A stretch of 64,000 nt of DNA from Siniperca chuatsi (taxonomy: Eukaryota; Chordata; Actinopteri; Centrarchiformes; Sinipercidae): the NCBI RefSeq assembly GCF_020085105.1, contig NC_058044.1:23805206-23869205 (forward strand). The letters run 5' to 3'. The translations under genes and the position numbers were made by a program. The first letter of the stretch is position 1. The number at the start of each line of letters is the position of its first letter. The notes beneath the pieces are model-generated. The model saw nothing but the letters and a program-made list of their open reading frames with translations, searched no databases and was not told where the DNA came from. Shown here piece after piece: positions 54,105-64,000 of this stretch.

Positions 54105-56735
54105 CTTTTTTTCTCTCTCTTCTCCACCAAAGTCTTCCTTCTTTTGGCTTTGTTTTGTCACCTACAAACACATTAGTATTAGTAGGCGACAAATTCGATT
54201 CTTTAGCTGTTTATGAACAATTGACAATCTCACTGTAAGGACATGATCTTCATGAGCAGATGGAGTTTGCACAGAATTGTATTTCCATTTTTGTAGCACT
54301 TTAAGGACTTTTTGTCCATGTTGGCTTCAAAGTTGAGATTGAAAGTTAATTCTTGACCTCGAAAACAACATCAAACAATATCACCGCAAAGTCCATCTAG
54401 TAGCTGTTCTGGAGTACAAGACCTTTTTTCCAATGACTTGCCCTGTTGTCACTGCTGATGACGCTCATGTGATACGCTCAATAGCTCTGGATTAGCTACT
54501 AAACAGACCTTGAGGTGAGAAAGTCAAGCAAGAACTTTAATCGCAACATTTATGGGAAACATTTTCTGATTTATCACAATAATCTTGCAATATGTCACAT
54601 ATTGTATATCACCTGTATGTTGACACTACTACTGTACGCTCATATTATGACTTCAATTGCACGATTTTAAGTGTGGCAGAAAATGGGAAACTATTTTGAA
54701 GCTTCCCAAGACAAGCTTAAAAGTTAAATTAGCAATAAATTAATATATTTCCTGATTTCTATATATTCTTCTCATTCTCCCCTTCAGTGGAGCGAACAGT
54801 CAGTCATAATGTGGGTCTGTAGACAGATACACTGAGTGACAGTCAAATCCCATAATGTCAAGTCTTAACGAGCTTTGATGGCCACATGACTGGCATGTAT
54901 TTTATGTCAATCATAATCTTACAGAGAAGAAAATGAGGGCATTGAGTTGATGGTTGGGTGCCAAAATGAAACAATGTGTAAGAGTGAGTTATAGCCCACA
55001 ATTAACACATTTTATTTGAGCTGAAAGTTTACAGTTTATGTGATGAGTATGATTCATCAGTTAGTACTTGTGAATTAGTGATTCAGATGTAAATGTATGA
55101 AAATGTAATAAAGTTTGGTTTGCTCTGGGTTTGTGCAGGTGGGGATCGAGCATCTAATTGATGTGGGAAACAGGAATTGTCTCTAAAACAAACAAAAAAT
55201 AAAGATTTATTTTCTCAAGTGTTAAGTGTGTTAAGACTCAGCAGCAGGAGGTTATAATTAGACACGTTTTCACTGTATTGCAGCCTGGAAGGAACACAAA
55301 TGACACAGACTTCTGCCAAGATCAATGCTTAAACTTTCAGTCACTCTCAAAGACATAATTTCTTTCCGTTCATTTTTTTTGTGCAATCATAGGCTTACTC
55401 AAGACAAAACTTGATACTGGTCATTACCTAATTATTTTGTTTAGCCCACAGACAATTTGACAGTTTAGAAGGCAGATTGACATTTTTTTTCTCAAATAGA
55501 AATATGAGTAGCCAATACACATGATTTTGTAATGAACCATACTCATGATTATGGTAATACTAGTGACCTCTAATACTACTGTTGGTTAAGGATTATATGA
55601 GGAGCAAACAAACCAAAAATGATCAACCGCCAAAAGCTCATTAATTAATTCAAGTGTTACCGATGACTCTTTCACACGAGCCATCTAAAGACATCTAACA
55701 AAGCACTTTGACAGAAATTAAAGGGTCTACAGTCTTGCACAAGTTAAATTACTGGTATCTCTTACTACATGTCCTTTTCTCCCACTGGACCCAACTCAAC
55801 AGCAAAATCTGATGAAGTTTTTCCTTGGCCAGGGACAGGTCTGTCCACCAAATGTCATGTCAATTTAATGCTAATTGTGTGAGCAATGCTACTGACAGAC
55901 AAACTAATAAACCAAGATGGAAACAACCTTCTTAGCAGGGGTACTTACACTGAATGGAAGAAGACATTTCCCACATCTGCTCGATGTTGCACGATATGAA
56001 TAAAGATTGTTGCCTGCTGCTGCTCTTCCATTCGTCTCTCACAGCTGTGTTTGAGAAATTGAAGTGTACACAGATAAAGAATCTATGTATCTGCTCTGAA
56101 AGTACACACATGCACGCATACATGTATGTCTGTGATGTCAGACAAAATAATATTTATTATTTCATGCAAAAACACAGCTAATCTGCTTCATCAGGACTGT
56201 GTGGGTGTGGTTTGATCAGATTTGACTGACAACATAAGCAAACAACCCACCAACAGTCATCACATTTTAAATCAAATGTTGCTAAATCCTATTTCAAACC
56301 AGTGAGAAGAGCACAGAGAAAAAAAAACCCACATTACTAAAATCTCTCAATTAAAATAACCAGAACTGTTGTAACTTTGACAGAAAATGTGGTGTTCATG
56401 TACGACCCCCGCTGATTAAGAAAATACATTTTCTGGGCATTTAAAGATAGTTCTAGATGTATTTTCCCACACAGATAGAGTTTAATTGATTCTGGTGTGT
56501 ATGTCTGTGTCTAAAACTGTATCTACTGTGTATGTATGTGTGATTCATTAATTCAACAGGTTTTCTTCTCATTGTTTGCGTCACACACATGAACCCATAA
56601 CTGAATCCCTGTCACGTATTGCGACTGGTTGCTATGCATATAAATCACTTCATATAGCAAGATATGACATGATTGTTGACATGTAAGTTAAAGACATAAG
56701 GTTATGTCATCATACATACATACATCACCTGTGGG
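54105..56735. other. Non-coding spacer
   Basis: AT-rich, no exon or clear element recognised on either strand. Confidence 0.35.
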
Positions 56736-56739
56736 TACA

Positions 56740-57205
56740 AGCATACCAGGTTGTATACAACTAAGTACTTTTACTTAGTTACTGCACTTTTCAATTCAGA
56801 GGCAAATATTGTACTTTTTAAATCCACTACATTTATTGGATAGCTTTAGTTATTAGTTACTTTGCAGATTTAGATTATTAATACAAATATATAAATCAGC
56901 TATTAAATTATGATATATTATTATAGGTTAAGCTACCCATATAAAGTAATTAAAATTACCCCCACCTTTACCAGCAACATTAAAGTGATGAACACATTAA
57001 TGCATCACAAATTATAATCCAGTAATACAATATATATGATTCTGAAATGGGCCATTCTGTATGATGAGTACTTTTACTTTTGGTACTTTAAGTATATTTT
57101 CATGCTAATACTTTTGTACTTTTACATAAGTAAGAGTTTGAATGCAGGACAGGATGTGGTATTACTAATTACTGAAGTAAAAGGTCTGAATACTTCTTCC
57201 ATGAC
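56740..57205 (+). repeat. Dispersed fish repeat rich in GTACTTTTACTT
   Basis: It opens with AAGTACTTTTACTTAGTTAC and closes with GAGTACTTTTACTTTTGGTA, CTAATACTTTTGTACTTTTAC and TCTGAATACTTCTTCCATGAC, the well-known layout of a widespread teleost element. Confidence 0.65.
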
Positions 57206-57209
57206 TGCC

Positions 57210-59330
57210 AGGGTGTAATTTCTGTGTTCACTCTGTGCAACATGTGAAAAAGAGCATGAAAGCTGCACTTCTGAACACAGCTTGGAGGAGAAGGCTTTTC
57301 CTCACTTACTAAGTATGAACCTCTAGCTGATGCTGTCTGTTTCACAGCCTGGTTAAAAGTGCAGACTGCTTGTGCTATAATTTCCATTGATTGGCAGTGA
57401 TAGTTTGCAGATGTAAGGGTGTGTTTGTGTGACAACAGGAAGCAGAAATGTCTGGGTTTTGATCATATCATTTTATTCCAAAAAACCCCAGCAGACATAC
57501 AGCACTAAAGTACCCGGACAACTATAAATAATCAGATAAAATATACCATAGTGTCTGTACCTGCATGTGAAAGCCTTCATTATTTACAGCCTTGATTTTT
57601 GTATTCTTGCAGGGACAGCTTCCATTAGTTTCTCTGTCATCACCTAAACTCATTATATTCACCTGATCAGCCTCTTTTCACTTTGTGCCTTCGTTGCACT
57701 GATGAAAAGTGGTTGAGAACGCACAACCATCCACCACTGAGATTTTCTAAACTCATTATCACTCCAATATCTGCTACTACAATAAACTCCTTCTCATTGA
57801 TGTGAGCCTTATTTGATTCTAATCAATTTTTTATTGAATAACCTTAACCATGATAACTGCTTTTATAAAGGTAAACTAGAAACAAAAGAGATAACGCAAC
57901 AATACTTTATGCTTCCTAACATTCAAAAATAATAAATGGGCTTGCTTTTGTGCTTGTACAGTGGCCACTTACTGTACCACTGGCAAAAAGAGAAGCTGTG
58001 TTCAAACTGTCAACCAATTTTTTAAAGTTTGTTTATAGTTAAATTAACTCGTGTTTAAGTCTGTTTCACCAGTCAGCGTTAAACAGTGGTGTAGCACAAA
58101 GCAGAAATATTGTTGCTATGGTTACCTGCGTTATTCTGAGGTGTCCTTTAAAGGGCACCTACCAGCCAATCAGAAATGAGTATTTTCTATGGCCGTGGTA
58201 TAATCCTCTCCAGCCTGTCCCAAAAACAACACAGGACCTTTCATAATAAAAGCTTATGGGCAGACATGTTTGCAATAGCATGCAAAGCATGGTCACACTA
58301 TAACACCAGCAACAATATATGCTGCTATAAACTCTGTATTTACTAGCATCACGGCTTCTGCAGAGAGAAAATATGTACATACACATGTGCAAAACAGCCA
58401 CAAATGCACAAAGACACAAATTAAGAGGCATATATACAAAGTGGAATGCTGGCTACATGTTTGCAGAAAGACACTGAGCAGGCAAAGAGTCACATTTCCT
58501 GTGACTGAGAAGCTGACAAAGAGAAGAAGGAACGTGTAAAAGTTTCTGTGTCCATTCAGGAGCCATGATGATTGCTGAGAGCGGCTGAAAAGGCACTTAT
58601 GTCAGATGGCTGGATAGAAAGACAAATGGGGCTTGGTAAACAGCTGGGTGATTCATACAGGTACATATACACATCTAAGACAGACGTGAAAAATATGAGG
58701 TTGTTTCACCGATATGGAGCATCAATGTTGCAGTGCATTTAGAATGAGTGTTTATGTGTGTGTCAACAATAGTCCAAGAAATAGATTTTTACATTATAAC
58801 TTTTTGCCATTTTGATCAGCTAATCCAATCCGTCTGCTTCCACTTGTATTGTGTCATATCGTGTTTTTCCTCCTCAGCTTCTCTTATCACTTCCTAAAAC
58901 ACCTGACGTTCATTGTCCGTTGGCTACAGTTCCTGTGGAGCTATGGATGGGATGTAGTCAGGGCAGTGATGGTGGGAAGTTCAACCGGGGTTACCATGGA
59001 GGTTTCCATGGAGGCTGCTTTTGAGGTTACCATGGTAGTTGTGGGTCCGATTCCTGAGCAAATGGAGGAAGATAGGCATGTAGGAGTGGAGTGGTGCAGG
59101 TCTGCTGCTGTGTGAGAAGTAGGCGAGCCTGGAGGGTGAGGAGAGATCTTTAGAGAGAGGAAGAAGAGGGCCAGAGTCATGGAAGAAGGGAAATAAAGAA
59201 GGGAAGAAGGCAGCAAAAGCAGTGGGATGATAAAAAAATAATAATTTTGATGAAGGCAAGAGGGAGGGGAAGGTGGAAACAGAAAGAGAAGAAAGTTAAT
59301 TCACCTCTGGGTTACTTGGATGAGTTTACA
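57210..59330. other. Non-coding spacer
   Basis: No exon recognised. The region 58990-59035 has three closely spaced CCATGG sites in a short tandem-like pattern. Confidence 0.35.
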
Positions 59331-59342
59331 TCATGTTTAAAG

Positions 59343-61655
59343 CAGAGGTTTCCAACTGCAGACCAGTACCATGCCTTAGAAGTTTTGCTACCAGGCAGCA
59401 AGGAAACAATATGATTTGGCAAAAATGCTGAATAATAAAAAGCCTATTTTTGCAATAATTACCTTGAACTTGTGCAAACTTTGCTGCATTTTCGTGTGTG
59501 TGTGTGTGTGTGTGCGTGTATGTATATGTGTGTGCGCATGTGTGTGTGTATCTGACCGCAGCTAATCTCGTATACTACTGGACCCATCAGCCTAATATTT
59601 TTTGTGCAAATTTATGACTGTATGCTCAAGGACCTCTCGTGGTTGCGGTGATTTACAATTTTTGAAAAACCTATTTTATTGACTGCTCTATTTTATACCA
59701 CCACTGACTGCTGACTCCTCAATCCTCTTAACCGGCCGGTAGGGGCCACAAGTGATCAACAACTGCTTCAGTTTGAAATCTTGTCTGTGGCGGATTCTTT
59801 TGTTGGCATTTTCAGTTTGAAATTTAAATTTACATCGCTGGTGTTTTGGAATTGTCCGAAATTTGTCTTCATATAGCCTGTCTACGCTAGTTACACCTTG
59901 ATAATGTAACCTGGATATTGTCTCCTCTTCATTCCACTACTGTCTTGCATACACGCTGGACACACAGCCTGCCCTGCACTCTCTGTTCCCCACCCACATA
60001 GCCCCAGACCAACATGATAACATGGGATGGCATATAAATAGCACACCACTGATAAGGATATTTCGTGTGTCATGGCTACGCATTTTAACTTATATTTACT
60101 TACATACCTGAGTTAAAATAAGTCAACGCTGAATTTTGGTTTCACATGGGACACAAACAGCAGTCTCATGGGTGAAAGTACTGTGTTTGTTTGACCCATC
60201 CATTCACCCTAACCTCATCACTATGTGGATTTTGCTGCTCTTTATACTACGTCACCTGGCATTTTTTTCTCTCTGACATTTGTACGTAAAATCACACGCT
60301 GCACAATATAAGCCAATAGAGACTAAATGGTGTGAAATAACATGTGAAAAGCAAAAAAGACGTAATAACGGGAAACGATTTAATACATTGGCATGTTATT
60401 CATACGCCATTTGGTGATACCAGGCCTGGCGGACATTTGCACTCTACTGAGTACACTCTTCTAGTTCCTCATTAGTCTCTGTCATTATAAAATATACTGA
60501 TTTTAATTAATGTGTGTGAGAGGTAATTCATCATCACAGCCTGTCAGCATTCAACAGCAGATTACATCTGAGTGTGGTCACTATCTGAGTGTTGCTGAGA
60601 GGTCTACCTATAGTTTTAAAGAGATATGACTTGAAGTTACGCTCTGAGAATAATCATCCAGATCCATACATCAGTAATTGAGCACTCTAACATAACTCTG
60701 TGACTTATGGAGGGAGTTGTAGTTTTGATTACCTTGATACAGTTGAAGGAGCTTTGGGAGAGTCTCGTTAGTCCCTGTCATTATAAAATATACTTATTTT
60801 AATTCATGCGTGTGAGAGGTAATTCATCATCACAGCCTGTCAGCATTCAACAGCAGATTAAATCTGTGTGTGGTCACTACCTGAGTGTTGCTGAGAGGTC
60901 TATCTATATTTTGAATAAAAAAATTACCACAATAAAATAGCAAATAAAGTTAAAGTTATAATCTTTAAGCTTTTTTGACTAAATAAAACCCCATTTATAA
61001 AAGTATTTATGGGTGGCATTTTTTGTGCAATAGCCATTCAGTGTATTTACATTCACTAATTACCTCTCTTTATAGAAGTGTTCATTGTTAGTGGCGGAGT
61101 CCGCCATTCCCACTCTGGATTTAAATTGCCTTCAGACACATGAGGGCTTCACAAGAAACGATGCAGCATGCAATCCAGTGTCATTTTATTTCACTGATAT
61201 CAGCCTCACTGTTTACTGTTCAATCTCACTACACCGTGTCAGAGCTGTATTAAGTTACTGCTAATGCAAACCAGAATTCTCGGACCTGTGGTGTTCAACT
61301 GTACTCGCTGTTACCACATTAACCACAGGTTTCACCAAATCAATAAAGACTAAAATCTTATGGATTACAACTTCAACTTTCGGTTTCTGTTTATGACTGT
61401 TAATCCTGCCCCACCCTCTCTTGTGTGTCAGTTTCTAACTCATATCATATCATATTTGTTGGTTGGTAGGATAAATAGAGCATACCTGAGAAACTTACAT
61501 GATTTGTGAACATGTGAACTGATGGGAGCTCACAGTCTAACTATAACTTTCAATGTACATACCATACAAAACCCCCCTGCAGGTTGGCCGGTTCGTAACA
61601 AAACTGTCAATATAAAAAAAATGGTCTCTAGTGCATAAAATGTTGGGCACCACTG
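59343..61655. mobile_element. Candidate hAT-type element with 8-bp target duplication
   Basis: It starts CAGAGGTTTCCAACTGC and ends with the inverse of CAGTGGTGCCCAACATT, the usual hAT terminal form (11 of the first 15 bases agree). GTTTAAAG is present immediately on both sides (59335-59342 and 61656-61663), an 8-bp duplication as hAT elements make. There is no transposase ORF; the interior has a GT microsatellite near 59498-59550 and part of a tandem duplication. Confidence 0.5.
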
Positions 61656-61870
61656 GTTTAAAGTGTATATATACTATGTCTTAATTTGCTTCTCAATGCA
61701 TTTCTGGTCACATGAAGACAAAGAGATATAACTCGAAGTTACGCTCTGAGAATAATCATCCAGATCCATACATCAGTAATTGAGCACTCTAACATAACTC
61801 TGTGATTTATGGAGGGAGTTGTAGTTTTGATTACCTTGATACAGTTGAAGGAGCTTTGGGAGAGTCTCAT
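60474..61870 (+). repeat. Disrupted tandem duplication A-B-A'-(0.8 kb)-B'
   Basis: Block A (about 60474-60613) recurs at 60769-60905 and block B (60621-60768) recurs at 61723-61870. A and A' share GTCATTATAAAATATACT at 60481 and 60777. B and B' share GAAGTTACGCTCTGAGAATA. About 806 bases separate A' from B' where A and B are nearly contiguous. Confidence 0.8.
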
Positions 61871-61957
61871 CAGAGCCAATCTGTCAGTCTAATGCACCAT
61901 AAAGCCCCATGCTCTAGAGTCAAAGCTTTTTCCTTTCCTGACAGCCCTCCTCTTTCT

Positions 61958-62130
61958 GACACACACACACACACACACACATAAACCTAATCTCATAATC
62001 TTTCACTCCCGCCTTCAGAATTTTCCCTAATCATTGCCTCCACAGGAGCATTAATTTACCATCCTTCTTCAATTAGCTGCTCTCACACACATACACACAC
62101 ACACACACAGACACCTACACACACACACAC
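61958..62130 (+). repeat. CA microsatellites
   Basis: CA-rich runs at 61960-61982 and 62085-62130, separated by about 100 bases of unique-looking AT-rich sequence. Confidence 0.9.
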
Positions 62131-62134
62131 AACC

Positions 62135-63330
62135 ACACACAGGGATACTCCACCTCTCTGCATCAGTAATGAATTGGATGCGTCAGGTTTGGCAGATTTC
62201 CAACACTTCTGAATTAAGTAGGTATAAGTATAAAATATATGGCGCAGGTGTAAGTAAGGAAAATAGTAAGACATTATATACAGAATAAACAGCTGGAGGT
62301 ATGATATGAATATGGTATATACACTATAGGTTAAATATATACATTATGGACAGTAGTATAAAATGTATTGCTATGTGAGAGTGTATATAGTGCAAGTAAG
62401 TAAGAATATGTGCAGTAGTTTGGCAGTATTGAGTAAGTGTAAGCCAGCAGCCAGTGAGGCAAAGACAGTCCGAGTGAAAATGTTCAGTGGTTGGAGGTAG
62501 GTGTGTGGCGGTCCGGGGTTGAGGGGGGAAGGGAGTGCTGCGCTTAACATAGATTTTTTATTATTACATCGCTCTTTCATTTTTTAGTTTTTCATTGTCA
62601 CTTGAATTCCTATTTTTGCCCAAAAAATCTCATTGCCTACACACACACAACAACACATACAGACACAGAGAGTACCTGGCTGCTCTGGGGATCATGGTAG
62701 ATCTGGTTACGAGGGGAAAGCAGAACGCAGTCGTGTGTTGTGGTTTTTTCAGTGCGTGGAGCGCTGGGGTCGCCATCATCTACACCACCAGCCTTGCACC
62801 TCATACTCCTCACACACAGCACCTGCCGGGCCACAAAAACTATTATGCCACATCAGAAATCAGAAAAAGAATGACAACAGCCATAATGATGAAGGTCCAT
62901 TGCATGCACATAATAAGATACAACAACAGCATTAACAGAACTGGCATACAGACATTTTGGAAACCCTGTTACATAGTAAAGTATTCTGAATTCAGTTAAA
63001 GCCACTATTTGAAGATATTAAAAAGCTAAAAGTACAGAAATGGATTAGATGACTAAATCAGAGCCCCGTTGTTTATAATAACCACATTGTTTATTTAAAC
63101 TCTTTATGGAGGATCTCTTTATGCTTGCATGTAATTGTAATTTCTGTTAAATTAATTTCTTTAATGTTATTAAATCAATGAGTAAAGTGGAGAGGACAAC
63201 TGTAGTCAAAATGTACCTATGCATCCTCCAATAACAACATTTCAAATAGCAAATCACTTAAAATCCAACACATAGAACCCAAACATCTAATGAAATATTG
63301 AAATGAATGTGACACAACTAATCACCAACA
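62135..63330. other. Non-coding spacer
   Basis: An open frame at 62595-62999 has no recognised domain. Nothing else is supported. Confidence 0.35.
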
Positions 63331-63336
63331 ATGACT

Positions 63337-63530
63337 TAAAGGTCCAGTGTGTAGGATTTAGTTGCATCTAGTGGTGAAATTGTAGTTTGCAACCATTTGA
63401 ATACCGCTCACATCACCCTCCTCTTCCAAGCGTGTAGGAGAAACTACGGTGGCCGCGCAAGTTTGCAAGTTTGTGACTAGCTGTTGTTAGCTAATAAACT
63501 ACACACCAAGATAATCTGCTCAAACATAAT
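63337..63530 (+). mobile_element. Common percomorph repeat (GGTCCAGTGTGTAGGATTTA)
   Basis: Begins TAAAGGTCCAGTGTGTAGGA and continues TTGCATCTAGTGGTGAAATTG, CACATCACCCTCCTCTTCCAA and GTAGGAGAAACTACGGTGGCC in the order of a very frequent element I recognise from spiny-rayed fish. The right part is diverged or truncated. Confidence 0.7.
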
Positions 63531-63534
63531 GTAG

Positions 63535-64000
63535 GGAAACATACACCCCCAACAATGCTTAATGCCTTGTTCTGGTTAGCTTAGCGTCAACACATTTTCG
63601 GAACAAATACAAATTTTCAAAAACACAAAATAAGCAAAATCTTACCAAATACAATAATGGTCACAAATCCCCATACCATACCCAACTCCATGCATCGACT
63701 TCCACTGGAGCTGTGAGACACTCTCAGGAAGTTATATACTGTAAACCCCGCCCTTTATACCTGTCAGCTTTTTCCAACCAAACCATGAGTGAGGGTTAAC
63801 CTTAACCCTGCTGAACAAAGAGAAAACCTGGAAGTTAAATGAAGGAGTTGTCACCCTTAAGATTATTCTATAGATTTGTTTCAGTATTTTGATTGCTTTG
63901 TATTACATTTACATTAGGTCCTATGCTTAGTAGGCCCTGAAGATGTAGCTAAATGCCAAGAATATTGCTGCATTAAGTAATAATTGCGTAATTAACTAAC
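63535..64000. other. Non-coding to window end
   Basis: No supported exon or element. Confidence 0.35.

Noticed and set aside
62595-62999. 134-codon open frame as a gene
   Set aside because: Composition is that of random low-GC sequence with no recognised homology.

Overview
This is vertebrate nuclear DNA, almost certainly from a percomorph teleost. The genes have short exons with GT/AG (and one GC/AG) introns. Intergenic DNA is full of CA, TA, CT and ATT microsatellites and of repeat families I recognise as common in spiny-rayed fish. No operon, CRISPR array, rRNA or tRNA was seen.

Six protein-coding genes could be built exon by exon. From left to right: pi4k2a (minus strand, 9 coding exons, 447 aa), pgam1 (plus, 4 exons, 254 aa), exosc1 (plus, 8 exons, 194 aa), knop1 (minus, at least 6 coding exons, start unresolved), gprc5b (minus, 3 coding exons, 423 aa) and a litaf-like gene (minus, 4 coding exons, 141 aa). 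A single tektin-like exon lies on the plus strand near 43.1 kb. pi4k2a and pgam1 are head to head across about 2 kb. exosc1 and knop1 converge tail to tail. As I recall the human map, PI4K2A, PGAM1 and EXOSC1 cluster on 10q24, while KNOP1, GPRC5B, LITAF and TEKT5 are on 16p12-13. The exosc1/knop1 gap therefore looks like a synteny junction.

The genes are not one pathway: a Golgi/endosomal lipid kinase, a glycolytic enzyme, an RNA exosome cap subunit, a lysine-rich nucleolar protein, an orphan class C GPCR and an endosomal membrane zinc protein.

From about 43.2 kb to 64 kb I find no convincing gene. That stretch, and the gaps between genes, hold degenerate LINE reverse-transcriptase fragments, hAT/ZBED remnants, palindromic MITEs (one locus nested three deep), perfect hairpins and a disrupted tandem duplication. 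The most unusual points are a duplicated exon pair flanking the lysine-rich exon of knop1, a GC-AG intron in pi4k2a, a strong RE1/NRSF-like site upstream of gprc5b, the nested MITE locus, and a perfect 22-bp hairpin carrying a splice-donor motif on both strands. I found no clear new biological system.
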